Source: Algoriphagus aestuarii (GTDB lineage: Bacteria; Bacteroidota; Bacteroidia; Cytophagales; Cyclobacteriaceae). Taken from it: DNA of 64,000 nt. The notes under the pieces were generated by a model. The model ran no database searches. It was not told where the DNA came from and saw nothing but the letters and a program-made list of their open reading frames with translations. The stretch spans positions 289,426-353,425 of the forward strand of contig JAFIDK010000003.1 in the NCBI GenBank assembly GCA_017051695.1. The letters run 5' to 3'. How positions within the stretch are numbered: position 1 is the first letter of the stretch; every line of letters begins with the position of its first letter. Shown here piece by piece: positions 35,984-45,069 of this stretch. The translations under genes and the position numbers were made by a program.

Positions 35984-36298
35984 TTACTTTGATTTTACTC
36001 CAATATAAGCATTAGTCAGGATGTCTTTAAGAAGACTTTCGTTAATTTTATTTAATTCCACGATGGTCCAACCTTGTTTTCCCCACTTGTTGGGAACAGG
36101 GTAAATCATAGTTTGGTCAATAAGGCCAAATAAATCCTGGTCTTTCAAATTGAGCTTTAGGGTTGCCTTTTGAGTTTTTTCATCGAGCGTGGCAAAGATT
36201 TTCTTTTTGATCCGAAAGGAAGTCTTATGAAAATGGGGCATTTCCTCGACTTTTGGAAAGTTCATGCATAATGTTTTGAAAACTTCGATAGAGACCAT
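35984..36298 (-). CDS. MmcQ/YjbR family protein
   Basis: This 104-aa protein matches the YjbR (double-wing, CyaY-like) family, with the typical start VSIEVFKTLCMNFPKVEEMP and the middle block KKIFATLDEKTQKATLKL. Family members are thought to bind DNA. The start at 36298 is favoured because its ATG overlaps the stop codon of the upstream GNAT gene by one base (TAATG), indicating coupled translation. Confidence 0.78.
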   Translation of the reverse strand: MVSIEVFKTLCMNFPKVEEMPHFHKTSFRIKKKIFATLDEKTQKATLKLNLKDQDLFGLIDQTMIYPVPNKWGKQGWTIVELNKINESLLKDILTNAYIGVKSK

Positions 36299-36750
36299 TA
36301 GCGTAACTTTTTCTGGAAGCAAACGCTATTTTCAATTCCTATGTATTGACCATAGTTCGGGATCTTTTGATACCCGCATTTTTCATACAGGGCAATGGCA
36401 TCTGGTTGTCTTTTTCCGGTTTCCAAAACGCAATAGTCAAAACCCATTTCTCCTGCCCAGTTTTCCAATTCAGTCAGGACTTTTTTACCAAACCCTTTTC
36501 CCCTGCAAGATTCATCGGTGTACATTCTTTTTACCTCCATGGAGTTTCTATCCATCTTTTTGATAGCACCGCAGGCCAAAGCCTTCCCGTTTTCGAATAA
36601 TACCACGGCATTTTTCAAGGCGTCTATCTTGTTGTATTGAGAATAAAAGGCAGTTTCTTCTCCGTCGATATATGCTAAATAGGTGTCTAATTTTTTGACA
36701 AGATTCTGAAAATCAGTGTTGGAGGAATCAGTTCTAAGGAGTTGGATCAT
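36298..36750 (-). CDS. GNAT family N-acetyltransferase
   Basis: This 150-aa protein has GNAT motif A as RMYTDESCRGKGFGKKVL (about residues 75-93) and motif B as PDAIALYEKCGYQKIPNYG. The start at 36750 (MIQLLRTDSSN) is the most likely; the frame extends 18 codons further upstream. The substrate is unknown. It overlaps the YjbR gene by one base and may share a transcript with it. Confidence 0.82.
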   Translation of the reverse strand: MIQLLRTDSSNTDFQNLVKKLDTYLAYIDGEETAFYSQYNKIDALKNAVVLFENGKALACGAIKKMDRNSMEVKRMYTDESCRGKGFGKKVLTELENWAGEMGFDYCVLETGKRQPDAIALYEKCGYQKIPNYGQYIGIENSVCFQKKLR

Positions 36751-36822
36751 AGCTGGACAGTAAAAATTGAATTTAAGCAGCTTCTCTATAATCGCAAAGG
36801 TCAAATCGGTTAGAGCACAAAA

Positions 36823-36847
36823 AAAACCGAGACGAAGCCTCGGTTTT
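36823..36847 (-). terminator. Terminator of purB
   Basis: AAAACCGAG and CTCGGTTTT form a 9-bp stem with a T-run on the minus strand, 28 bp after the purB stop. Confidence 0.8.
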
Positions 36848-36874
36848 CAGTCAAATAGACTCGATGTTTCTTAT

Positions 36875-38218
36875 TTAAATCCCGGTATAATTGAATGGGG
36901 TGATTTGATTCAATTCTGCCTTCAGTTCATCCGAGATAGGTAAGTTGGCAATAAATTCCTTGATCGAATTTTCTGTGATTTTTGAATTGGTTCTGGTCAG
37001 GTCTTTAAGGGCTTCGTACGGTTTTGGAAAGGCTTCCCTTCGCAAGACGGTCTGTATCGCTTCTGCTACCACTGCCCAGTTGTCCTCCAGATCTGCATGG
37101 ATAGCTGCTTCATTCAATTCCAGCTTGTCCAAGCCTTTTGCCAAAGACTCGAGTGCAATCACCATGTGACCAAGCGGAACGCCGATCACTCTTAAAACAG
37201 TGCTATCTGTCAAGTCACGCTGCAATCTGCTGATGGGAAGTTTAGCAGCCAGGTGTTCTAATAATGCATTTGCAATACCCAGGTTGCCTTCTGCATTTTC
37301 GAAGTCTATCGGGTTTACTTTATGCGGCATGGCAGAGGAACCGATTTCTCCGGCTTTGATTTTCTGCTTGAAGTAGTTCATCGCCACATATTGCCAGATA
37401 TCCTTCGCAAGGTCCAAAAGAATCGTGTTGATTCTCTTCAATCCATCAAAATGTGCTGCTAGATTATCATAATGCTCAATTTGGGTAGTAGGAAAACTTC
37501 TTACCAATCCCAAGTAGTCTTTGACAAACTTTACAGCAAATTCATTCCAGGCTATCTCTGGATAGGCGACTTGGTGGGCGTTCATATTACCAGTAGCTCC
37601 ACCAAATTTAGCAGTATAAGGAATCTGGTTGAGTAGCTCCAATTGCTTTTCGATGCGAACAACGAAGACATTAATTTCTTTTCCCAAACGGGTTGGAGAG
37701 GCAGGCTGACCATGGGTCTTTGCCAGCATCGGAATGGATTTCCAGCTTTCTGCCTTTTCCTCCAATTTCAGCATGACCGCTTCCAACTGAGGTAAAATCA
37801 CCTCTGTCATCCCTGATTTAAGCATCAGTGGAGTAGAGGTATTGTTGATATCCTGTGAAGTCAGTCCGAAGTGGATGAATTCTTTTTGTGCTTCCAGACC
37901 AAGCGCATCGAATTTTTCTTTGAGAAAATACTCAACAGCTTTTACGTCGTGATTGGTGATTTTTTCCGTGGATTTGATTTTTTCTGCATCTTCCAGTGAA
38001 AAATGATCCACAATTAATCTTAGCTGGGTAAACAGGGAATGGTCGAAATCCTTTAACTGAGGCAGAGGCAACTCACATAGGGCGATAAAATATTCCACCT
38101 CTACATGAACTCTGTTTTTAATCAGTGCGAATTCTGAAAAATAAGCTCTTAAAGGGGCTGTTTTGCCGGCATATCGGCCATCTACCGATGTGACCGCTGT
38201 CAACGCATTTAATTCCAT
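36875..38218 (-). CDS. purB: Adenylosuccinate lyase
   Basis: This 447-aa enzyme catalyses two steps of purine synthesis: cleavage of SAICAR and of adenylosuccinate, both releasing fumarate. The fumarase/aspartase superfamily signature is GEIGSSAMPHKVNPIDFE near residues 283-300, and the active-site block THGQPASPTRLGKE is present near residues 165-178. Length is normal. It is a single transcription unit with its own terminator; the upstream gap is about 220 bp and shared with the divergent reductase gene. Confidence 0.96.
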   Translation of the reverse strand: MELNALTAVTSVDGRYAGKTAPLRAYFSEFALIKNRVHVEVEYFIALCELPLPQLKDFDHSLFTQLRLIVDHFSLEDAEKIKSTEKITNHDVKAVEYFLKEKFDALGLEAQKEFIHFGLTSQDINNTSTPLMLKSGMTEVILPQLEAVMLKLEEKAESWKSIPMLAKTHGQPASPTRLGKEINVFVVRIEKQLELLNQIPYTAKFGGATGNMNAHQVAYPEIAWNEFAVKFVKDYLGLVRSFPTTQIEHYDNLAAHFDGLKRINTILLDLAKDIWQYVAMNYFKQKIKAGEIGSSAMPHKVNPIDFENAEGNLGIANALLEHLAAKLPISRLQRDLTDSTVLRVIGVPLGHMVIALESLAKGLDKLELNEAAIHADLEDNWAVVAEAIQTVLRREAFPKPYEALKDLTRTNSKITENSIKEFIANLPISDELKAELNQITPFNYTGI

Positions 38219-38391
38219 TGGGGTATTCCGTTTGTTTTAGGAGGCTGCAATTTAGCCTTTTGACACCAAAATTCAGGTCTCCGGCTTCCGATTTCCTTCC
38301 TTTTATGGGATATTTTCGAACCCTCCCAAAAGAATTAGGGTTAATCAGGGGAAATTATCCCGGCCAAAGGCAATTATTTGGGAGGAGGGGT

Positions 38392-38399
38392 TAATTTTG
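38392..38399 (+). promoter_or_regulatory. Likely -7 box of the ferredoxin-reductase gene
   Basis: TAATTTTG matches TAnnTTTG exactly and lies 39 bp before the ATG at 38438. A -33 TTG at the right spacing was not seen. Confidence 0.4.
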
Positions 38400-38437
38400 C
38401 AGTCTGAAAAAACGTACTCAAAAAGTTTAGATTTCGA

Positions 38438-39532
38438 ATGTTCAATTTATTTAAGAAAAAGAAGGAGGAAGTAAAAAAGCCTGCTTATCTACCTCTCAAA
38501 GTAAGGGAGGTCGTAAAAGAAACGGCAGATACAGTAAGTATTTATTTTGAGCAGCCTGAGCCTTTTTTAGAGTATAAACCTGGTCAGTTTCTGACCTTGA
38601 TCCTGGATTTTGACGGCAAAGAGCAGCGAAGATCTTACAGTCTTTGTACCTCACCATTTGTGGATCCTTTCCCGGGGATTTCTGTCAAAAGAGTACCTGG
38701 TGGCTTGTTTTCTAATTTTTTAAATGAAAAAATCCATCCTGGCAAGACCATTAATGTTCTGAAACCACTAGGGCATTTTACAACGGATTTTCATTCAAAA
38801 AACCAAAAACATTTCTTCCTGGTGGCAGGAGGGAGCGGTATCACTCCAATGATGGGGATATTGAAGTCTGTTTTGGTCAACGAACCAAAATCAAAAGTCA
38901 CCCTTTTGTATTGCAGTAGACACGAAGATCATATCATCTTTAAGAAAGAACTGGATCAATTGGAGGAGAAATATCCTGATACATTAAGAATTATCCATAA
39001 CCTTAGTCAGCCTACTCCAGCATGGACTGGGCTAAAAGGAAGACTGACAAATGAAATGCTATCCGGCTTTGTAAAGGAAGCTGAGGATGAAGCTGGTTTT
39101 GAAACAGAATATTTTATCTGTGGGCCGGAAGGGATTCTTGAAACCACCTTGGATCTTTTAAACTCGCTTTACATTCCAAAGGAAAAAATTCATAAAGAGA
39201 GTTTTTATTCTGCAGCAGCAGATGCAGCCCATGAGGCGGCAAGTGTAGCTGGAGGACTTACCCGGGATGTGTGGGTGGAACTGGAAGGAGAGGAGCATTT
39301 AGTTTCCGTTTCTCCGGACAAGACCATCTTAGAAGCGGGACTGGATCTGAATCTGAATATGCCTTTTAGCTGCCAAAGTGGGCTATGTACCGCTTGTCGT
39401 GGGAAGCTACTGAGTGGAGAGGTGAAAATGGATGAAGATGGCGGTCTAAGTGATAATGAGATCAAAGAAGGTTATGTCCTTTGCTGTGTAGGAAGACCTA
39501 TGACCAGCGATGTGAAAATCCGAATTGAGTAA
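38438..39532 (+). CDS. FAD/(2Fe-2S) reductase, PaaE or ferredoxin-NADP reductase type
   Basis: This 364-aa flavoprotein has an FAD-binding barrel with the RSYSLCTSP motif (about residues 66-74), an NAD(P)-binding domain with GGSGITPMMGIL, and a C-terminal plant-type ferredoxin domain with CQSGLCTAC and a final CC. The domain order resembles PaaE and related class I electron-transfer reductases. It moves electrons between NAD(P)H and a partner oxygenase or other acceptor. No oxygenase gene is nearby, so the partner is unknown. A small membrane-protein gene follows after 11 bp. Confidence 0.88.
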   Translation: MFNLFKKKKEEVKKPAYLPLKVREVVKETADTVSIYFEQPEPFLEYKPGQFLTLILDFDGKEQRRSYSLCTSPFVDPFPGISVKRVPGGLFSNFLNEKIHPGKTINVLKPLGHFTTDFHSKNQKHFFLVAGGSGITPMMGILKSVLVNEPKSKVTLLYCSRHEDHIIFKKELDQLEEKYPDTLRIIHNLSQPTPAWTGLKGRLTNEMLSGFVKEAEDEAGFETEYFICGPEGILETTLDLLNSLYIPKEKIHKESFYSAAADAAHEAASVAGGLTRDVWVELEGEEHLVSVSPDKTILEAGLDLNLNMPFSCQSGLCTACRGKLLSGEVKMDEDGGLSDNEIKEGYVLCCVGRPMTSDVKIRIE

Positions 39533-39543
39533 GTCCTAACTTT

Positions 39544-40032
39544 ATGGAACTAGAAGAAATCCGGAAAATCTATAAAAGTCTGGAGCAATTGGTGCTGATC
39601 ATTATGCTGATCGCTTTGCCGCTTTTTGGGATGATTTACCTGTATTATAACTCTGGAAATCTGGATTGGGGACTTCCCAAGCTGCCGGGTTTTCTCAATG
39701 GGATCCTGGCAGGATCCGGAACAGCCCTTTTGCTCGTTCAATACCTGTTGTTTCACAGAAAGCTTAAAGCAAGTTTTCGGCAAGTAGAACTTTTGAAAAA
39801 GGTAAAGGTTTATGACGCCGCCACCCGGGAGCGGTTCTTGATCTTATTTATCTGTTCTGTGGTAGCTACCTTGGGTTTATTGTTTTTCAGTAATCCCTAT
39901 TTCATTGTCTTATTTGCAGTGACCCTGGTCTTTTTCTCCTTGGCAAAACCTAGTCCAGATCGAATGGGAAGGTTAATGAAGCTGAAAAAAGAAGATCGTG
40001 ATATTATACTTGAAGCTTCCCGGCCTGAATAG
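39544..40032 (+). CDS. Small four-helix membrane protein, function unknown
   Basis: This 162-aa protein has two pairs of predicted transmembrane segments (about residues 16-38, 49-68, 98-115 and 119-137) and a basic C-terminal tail (RLMKLKKEDRD). No family was recognised. It is co-transcribed with the reductase gene (11-bp gap) and followed by a strong terminator. A membrane-anchoring role for the electron-transfer protein is possible but speculative. Confidence 0.65.
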   Translation: MELEEIRKIYKSLEQLVLIIMLIALPLFGMIYLYYNSGNLDWGLPKLPGFLNGILAGSGTALLLVQYLLFHRKLKASFRQVELLKKVKVYDAATRERFLILFICSVVATLGLLFFSNPYFIVLFAVTLVFFSLAKPSPDRMGRLMKLKKEDRDIILEASRPE

Positions 40033-40037
40033 CCATT

Positions 40038-40074
40038 AAAAAAGCGCCAACCTGTGAAGATTGGCGCTTTTTTT
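40038..40074. terminator. Bidirectional rho-independent terminator
   Basis: AAAAAAGCGCCAA and TTGGCGCTTTTTT form a perfect 13-bp stem with a 10-nt loop, between convergent genes. Confidence 0.9.
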
Positions 40075-40088
40075 ATCAATAAGTTGGT

Positions 40089-41018
40089 TTAGTTTTCTAT
40101 GACAATGTTTCCGGATGAGATGGAACCTTTGACCCAGTCCGATGCTCCATTGTCAATTTCCAGATTTTTGCCGGTATTGATCCCGCCGACTTTCAAGTTG
40201 CCGGAAGAAGCTCTCAAGGAGAAATTCAAGGATTTTAAATCAGAGGATGTCTGGATTCTAAATGATCCTGAGGTGCCATTAAAACGGGTGCTGCCTGCCA
40301 ATCCTGCATTGGTAGCGCGGATATTTCCAGAGGTGAACCTCAATTCACCAAGGGTGCCGATATTGCTTAATTTTGCATTTCCGGACGTAAGTGAAGCGCT
40401 TAATTCTCCCATGATGGAATCTGCATCCAATGATCCACTGGTAGATTCATAGTCCACATTGCCTTTTACATGGGTGATGTCCGCATTTCCGGAAGTTACA
40501 CCGGCAGTTACATTTCCTTCTACCTCGTCGATATAAAGCGATCCCGAACTGGCTTTGATTTTTAAGTTGCCTTTGATATTAGATGCGGAGACTTTTCCAG
40601 AGCTCACACGAAGGTTGGTTTCATCGTTGGTCACTCCGTCAACACTGATGGTTCCTGAGCTGTTTTTGATGTCTAAAGCGATCTCCATTGGTCCATTGAT
40701 TTTAATAAAACCTTTGTTTCGGTTATTTCCCCAGGAGCTGTTGCTGTTTTTTCGCTCGTAGGAGATTTTCAATACATCGCCAACTGTCACGAAGATGATA
40801 TCCTGATTTTCATCATTGGACTCTAAGAAGGCCTGCACTTTAACATCAGAGCTGGAACTTCCATCATAGGTGACGTCTAGCCATCCACCACTTACTTCGA
40901 TTTTGCTGATATTCGAATAGGTTTTATTGGTGTCGACGATGACATTCTGCGCAAAAGATACTGTTGCAAAAAGAAGCAGTGCAAGCAGCATAGGGCTGAT
41001 TTTGTAGATTGTTTTCAT
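40089..41018 (-). CDS. DUF4097-type repetitive beta-strand protein
   Basis: This 309-aa secreted protein has a signal peptide (ending TVSFAQ). Its body is a regular succession of short strands separated by SSG/TSG turns (NSSGTISVDG, SSGKVSASN, SSGSLYIDE, TSGNADITH, TSGNAKLSN, SSGNLKVGG), the single-stranded beta-helix pattern of DUF4097 adhesin-like proteins. It lies at the end of the leftward sigma-factor operon, 101 bp after the last barrel gene, and is probably an envelope-stress response product. The function is unknown. Confidence 0.85.
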   Translation of the reverse strand: MKTIYKISPMLLALLLFATVSFAQNVIVDTNKTYSNISKIEVSGGWLDVTYDGSSSSDVKVQAFLESNDENQDIIFVTVGDVLKISYERKNSNSSWGNNRNKGFIKINGPMEIALDIKNSSGTISVDGVTNDETNLRVSSGKVSASNIKGNLKIKASSGSLYIDEVEGNVTAGVTSGNADITHVKGNVDYESTSGSLDADSIMGELSASLTSGNAKLSNIGTLGELRFTSGNIRATNAGLAGSTRFNGTSGSFRIQTSSDLKSLNFSLRASSGNLKVGGINTGKNLEIDNGASDWVKGSISSGNIVIEN

Positions 41019-41119
41019 GTGTATGTTATTGTTATATATAAGTAAACTTTGAAGCTAAGTGAAGGAATCCCGATTCTGGATTACAGATTTTTTTGAGATT
41101 CCTTTTCCCTGCTTTCCAT

Positions 41120-41923
41120 TTATCTGATTGTTATTCCAAAACTCATGGCGTTGGCTTCCGGGCCTAGATTTTCCTGGAATAGGTTGTTTAAATCGTAATT
41201 GAAAAACAAGGTAACGTCCCCAACTCCGATTTCACCTCTCGCACCATATCGGAAGTTTTCGACATACATGTTTGATTTTTCAAATAGCTTTTGCTTGTCA
41301 CCGTTTTCATCATCGTATACAAACTTGCCTCGGCCACCGATTCTCAATCCTGCATATCCACCGAGTCCAAGGCGAAGTTTTTGGTTGTTGGTCAAAACAG
41401 TTGGTACCAAAGTAAAATTGACATAGGAAGCAGAGATTTTGGATTTGGTGCCTGTTCCACCTTCAAATTCTTCCCAGGTAATTCCATCTGGGTTTTTTAC
41501 AGCGATGAGACTTCTGTCTTCCAGTTTGAAATTATACCAGTTTACACCGATAGAAGAGATCAGATGGAAGTTTTTAGCTGGTTTGTAAATCCCTTCGATA
41601 TTGATGGCATAGTACCAGGATCCCCAAGGCTTCACATCTGGCATTTCTCCAGTAGGGTTGACCAGGTTGATGCCTAATTCAGTGTTGAAGTCCGCCCGGA
41701 ATTTTCTTTTTCCGGACTTGTAGCGATCCTTGATCTGAACTTCGTCGTCTTCCTCTACTTCCAGGATCCATTTGCCCTCTTCATTTTTAGAGTATTTCCA
41801 GGTGTTGCCAAAGACATTGATGACTTTGTCTTTGGTATAAATCACCGTGTCTGGTTCGTTTTGTGCCAAAGCTGTGCTTAGGGTAAATACGAAAAGTAGT
41901 AGTGTAATCAGTTGGTTTTTCAT
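41120..41923 (-). CDS. Outer-membrane barrel-like protein, paralogue 2 of a tandem pair
   Basis: This 267-aa protein has a signal peptide (ending STALAQ), a short acidic/basic domain, and a barrel-like C-terminus. Its blocks VENFRYGARGEIGVGDVTLF and YDLNNLFQENLGPEANAMSFG match, nearly residue by residue, those of the upstream 346-aa protein. The pair therefore arose by tandem duplication. Gene order places it under the ECF sigma factor. Function is unknown. Confidence 0.75.
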   Translation of the reverse strand: MKNQLITLLLFVFTLSTALAQNEPDTVIYTKDKVINVFGNTWKYSKNEEGKWILEVEEDDEVQIKDRYKSGKRKFRADFNTELGINLVNPTGEMPDVKPWGSWYYAINIEGIYKPAKNFHLISSIGVNWYNFKLEDRSLIAVKNPDGITWEEFEGGTGTKSKISASYVNFTLVPTVLTNNQKLRLGLGGYAGLRIGGRGKFVYDDENGDKQKLFEKSNMYVENFRYGARGEIGVGDVTLFFNYDLNNLFQENLGPEANAMSFGITIR

Positions 41924-41941
41924 AATAAAAGAGTGTTAAAG

Positions 41942-41959
41942 CGAGGGACAAAGCCCTCG
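41942..41959. other. Hairpin between the tandem barrel genes
   Basis: CGAGGG and CCCTCG form a 6-bp stem with a 6-nt loop in the 40-bp gap. On the plus strand a T-run follows; in the direction of the operon it lacks a good T-run, so it may be a weak attenuator or an RNA-processing site. Confidence 0.4.
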
Positions 41960-41963
41960 TTTT

Positions 41964-43004
41964 TTAAAATACTATACCAAAAGTGATTGGATTTAGCTCT
42001 GGACCTTTTCCTTCCTGGAAGAGGGTATTCAGGTCATATGTACTGAAGAAGGTAATTCTTCCCACTCCGATTTCTCCTCTCACACCATACCTGAAATTGT
42101 TTAGGTAAAGACCGGTGTTTTGCTTGTCTTTTTTACGGCCTGATCCACCCAGTTCTCTGTACACATACTTGGACTGTCCTCCTAGTCTGTAACCTGCATA
42201 TGGTCCGGCAGCGATACGTAAGCCTTTTCGCCCATTGTCATTCATTTTACCAAAGTCCAGTTCCAGCATGGTCATTGCAGTAATATAGGATGCAGAGATC
42301 TTGCTTTTAAAGCCATCGACGTCTGTACGCTGGATGAAATCGATCATGTCGTCTCCCCGTACTGCTTGGTAGTCACGGTTTTCAAACTTGAAATTGTAGA
42401 ATTGAAACCCTAATCCAAAGTCCCAATAAAAACCTTTTGAAAGTCTCTGTGCTGCCATCCAATTGATGCCCACATTCCAGCTTCCCCAGCCTTTGACGGC
42501 ATAAGGATTGTCTGAGGTTGGAAAACTTCCAGAACCATCCAGATAGTTATTGACTCCTAGATCCAAGTTAAAGTAAGTTCTGAAAGGTGGATCACTGTTC
42601 TTTTTTAAGCCGGATTCTACACGGACTTTTGTGTTTTCTCCGGATTCATCCACTAGGATTCTCATTCCTCCGATGTACACTTCTGTCTCTTCCCAGTCTT
42701 CTCTTACTTTCACCACTTCTTTGGTGGTTCCGTCTTTTTTCTTGATCTCTACGATAGTCAGTTCACCGGAATCTTCATTTTCTTCCAGATCCAGTTCGCG
42801 GATGATCTGATTGATATTCATCAGTTTAAGTTTCTCAAAATCCTCTTTGCTGTCTACGATGATGACTACTTTTCCGGACTTGCCGAATTCTACGACTACA
42901 CTGTCGCTCATGACCGTTTTATAGGTGTCATTGGATGGCAGGTTGTTAGCAAATCCTATTTGCACCAAGGCCATCAGGCAAAATAATAACAGATATTTTT
43001 TCAT
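41964..43004 (-). CDS. Outer-membrane barrel-like protein, paralogue 1 of a tandem pair
   Basis: This 346-aa protein has a signal peptide (MKKYLLLFCLMALVQIGFA). Residues about 25-130 hold an acidic segment with repeated short strands. The remainder is a predicted barrel with GSWNVGINWM, FGLGFQFYNFKFENRDYQ and LNNFRYGVRGEIGVGRITFF. The same blocks occur in the following gene. It lies 32 bp after the anti-sigma-like gene and is likely a regulon member controlled by the neighbouring sigma factor. Confidence 0.75.
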   Translation of the reverse strand: MKKYLLLFCLMALVQIGFANNLPSNDTYKTVMSDSVVVEFGKSGKVVIIVDSKEDFEKLKLMNINQIIRELDLEENEDSGELTIVEIKKKDGTTKEVVKVREDWEETEVYIGGMRILVDESGENTKVRVESGLKKNSDPPFRTYFNLDLGVNNYLDGSGSFPTSDNPYAVKGWGSWNVGINWMAAQRLSKGFYWDFGLGFQFYNFKFENRDYQAVRGDDMIDFIQRTDVDGFKSKISASYITAMTMLELDFGKMNDNGRKGLRIAAGPYAGYRLGGQSKYVYRELGGSGRKKDKQNTGLYLNNFRYGVRGEIGVGRITFFSTYDLNTLFQEGKGPELNPITFGIVF

Positions 43005-43036
43005 GATTTAGTTCTGATTTCTTGTGGCGATTTTTT

Positions 43037-43855
43037 TTATTTTTCTGCTCTTTCCCTTTTGGAAGTCATGTTGGTAAAGAGATTGTTTTTGGCATCTTGC
43101 AAGTCTGCCAATCCCTGGTCTACTTTACCCAGCAATCCTCCGACTTCATTGACTGTTTTGCCGATTTCGGCAATCAGGTTTTTGTCTTTTGGTTCTTCCT
43201 TAAGACCATCTGAAAAGATTCTCACCCGATATGCAGGCTGCTCCACTTCGGTCTCTGGAGTGTTCTCTGCAATCGCTTGGGTCAGATCCATTGCTGGCGG
43301 AGTGATTTCTGGCTCCACTGTCAACACTGTTTCAGTCTTTTCCTCGATGGTTATCGTTTCGGTGATAACCTTTTCCTCTTCTCGTGTTTCGGTCATTGCG
43401 ATCAGATTCTGGTTTGGGGCCTCGGTCACTTTAGGTTGAGGAGCGGATGGTTTATTTGTTTTTGTTGCTGTTTTTGAATTCTCCTGAGTTGGTGCAGGAG
43501 TGGTTTTATTTTCTTCAGGTAAATTATTTTCTGTTTCTGCTAAAGTTTCTCCTGCAATCACCTCTTTAGAAAGCTCAGAATTTTGAGCTGAATTATCTTC
43601 TTGTTGAGTGATTTCTTGAGTAGTCGCCATCATATCACCAGTCGGATCGGTTGACTCTACGGGATATAAAAAATATCCGGCAGAAAGTACTATCACCACT
43701 GAAGCAGCAGCAGCCCACCAGAAGCCCTTATTGGATTTGGGCTCTTTTGGCAACTTGCTTTCCAGTCTTTCCCAGGCTAGTGCACTGGGCTTGATGCTGT
43801 GCTGGTCCAGTTTTTCTTTAAAAACTTTATCCAGATTTTGTGATGAATTAGCCAT
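43037..43855 (-). CDS. Probable anti-sigma factor, single-pass membrane protein
   Basis: This 272-aa protein has a short cytoplasmic N-terminus (residues 1-44), one transmembrane helix at about 45-65 (FWWAAAASVVIVLSAGYFLY), and a long Thr/Glu/Pro-rich periplasmic region. Its start overlaps the sigma factor gene by 8 bp. Position and topology fit a membrane anti-sigma factor holding the ECF sigma until an envelope signal arrives. No named anti-sigma domain was recognised in the N-terminus. Confidence 0.65.
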   Translation of the reverse strand: MANSSQNLDKVFKEKLDQHSIKPSALAWERLESKLPKEPKSNKGFWWAAAASVVIVLSAGYFLYPVESTDPTGDMMATTQEITQQEDNSAQNSELSKEVIAGETLAETENNLPEENKTTPAPTQENSKTATKTNKPSAPQPKVTEAPNQNLIAMTETREEEKVITETITIEEKTETVLTVEPEITPPAMDLTQAIAENTPETEVEQPAYRVRIFSDGLKEEPKDKNLIAEIGKTVNEVGGLLGKVDQGLADLQDAKNNLFTNMTSKRERAEK

Positions 43856-44417
43856 TGTTTCTCCTTTCGTTTGGTATTAGACAGGCAATTTTTTCTTTTA
43901 AAACATTTCGTGCTCGATTGAGCTGGGACTTAGAGGTACTTTCGTTGATTCCCAGTAATTCGGCAATTTCTTTATGTGAATACCCTTCGATTGCATAGAG
44001 GTTGAAAACTGTTCGGTAACCTACCGGAAGACTCTTCACCATGTCCAACAATTCCTCAGTTTCGAGATGGTTGAGTTCATAGTTGTGATCTTTGAAATCC
44101 GAATCATTTTCCATATTTACCTCCATAATCAAATGTCTGTTGCTACGTAATGTCATGAGAGCCTGTGTGACGATGATTCTTTTCATCCAGCCTTCAAAAC
44201 TTCCTTTGTTTTGAAACTGAGAAAGTTTTTCGAAGATTTTCATGAAGCCTTCGATCATCACATCTTCAGCATGTTCCCGGTCTTTTAAATACCGGATGCA
44301 GATGGCCAGAAATTTTCCAGAATAGGTATCATATAGGTGGCGCTGGGCGGACCGATCACCCTTGAGGCATCCTTGTATAATTCCTGATTCGGTAGAAAAA
44401 TTGGTTCTGCTGAACAT
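43848..44417 (-). CDS. ECF-type RNA polymerase sigma factor
   Basis: This 189-aa sigma-70 family protein has region 2 at about residues 22-90 (YLKDREHAEDVMIEGFMKIF) and region 4 at about 128-180 (LPVGYRTVFNLYAIEGYSHK, EIAELLGINESTSKSQL). It is the first gene of a leftward operon with its probable anti-sigma factor, two barrel proteins and a DUF4097 protein, and is likely to direct that operon. The 160-bp upstream gap is very AT-rich and holds no hairpin. Confidence 0.92.
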   Translation of the reverse strand: MFSRTNFSTESGIIQGCLKGDRSAQRHLYDTYSGKFLAICIRYLKDREHAEDVMIEGFMKIFEKLSQFQNKGSFEGWMKRIIVTQALMTLRSNRHLIMEVNMENDSDFKDHNYELNHLETEELLDMVKSLPVGYRTVFNLYAIEGYSHKEIAELLGINESTSKSQLNRARNVLKEKIACLIPNERRNNG

Positions 44418-44578
44418 TACTAGTGGCTTTCAAATAGGTAGATGCAGCTCTTAAAGAGATGGTTGCTTGGGAAGGTGAAAAAAAGTTAATTATTTTTTGT
44501 CTTATTTGAAAAATACTTGTAAAATATTGATAAATAAGTGGTTATGATATTGTTGGGTAAGTATGGTTTTTAGACAAT

Positions 44579-45037
44579 TTAATAAAAAGCCTTGTAATTA
44601 ATCTGAATATCCAGCAGCGTCCACTCATTTTCCTTGATAGTAATCGGCTGGATATTTCCTTCCCCGTCAAAAATATTGGCAAAAAGCCCTCCTTCTTCTA
44701 CGGTGACAACGGTATATCTTCCCGGGCTTAGGTCTATGGCATATTTTCCTGATCCATCTGTTTTCACTTCTTTAATTTTTTGAGTAGCGATGGAAGTAAT
44801 CAACCCGTTCTCTACTTTGACATCAGAAACATTGGTTAGTGGGAAGATCTGTACGGTACGTTCCACTTTTTCAGCATTTTTTTCTGGATCTTCACCATCT
44901 TGAATAGCAGGCATCATATTTCCTTCCAGCCAGGTAATAGTTCCTACCAATCCTTGACCTTCGGGTTGATAAGGCTTACAATAGGTCATGCCAATTAAGA
45001 TCATGAAAATCATTAGGTAAGTTGAGCGAGTTTTCAT
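44579..45037 (-). CDS. Small lipoprotein with carboxypeptidase-regulatory-like domain
   Basis: This 152-aa protein starts at 45037 (MKTRSTYLMIFMILIGMTYC), where the Cys at residue 20 fits a lipoprotein acylation site. A longer frame reaching into the metallo-hydrolase gene is rejected. Residues about 95-140 (DGSGKYAIDLSPGRYTVVTV) form a carboxypeptidase-regulatory-like beta-sandwich. It is probably anchored in the periplasm or outer membrane. It follows the metallo-hydrolase gene by 32 bp on the same strand. Confidence 0.65.
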   Translation of the reverse strand: MKTRSTYLMIFMILIGMTYCKPYQPEGQGLVGTITWLEGNMMPAIQDGEDPEKNAEKVERTVQIFPLTNVSDVKVENGLITSIATQKIKEVKTDGSGKYAIDLSPGRYTVVTVEEGGLFANIFDGEGNIQPITIKENEWTLLDIQINYKAFY

Positions 45038-45069
45038 TATAGAAAGTTTAATAAAAATGGAAATTGGTT

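Noticed and set aside
40099-40452. Antisense frame within the DUF4097 gene
   Set aside because: Its repetitive composition is the complement of the beta-strand repeats; no motif or start signal supports it.
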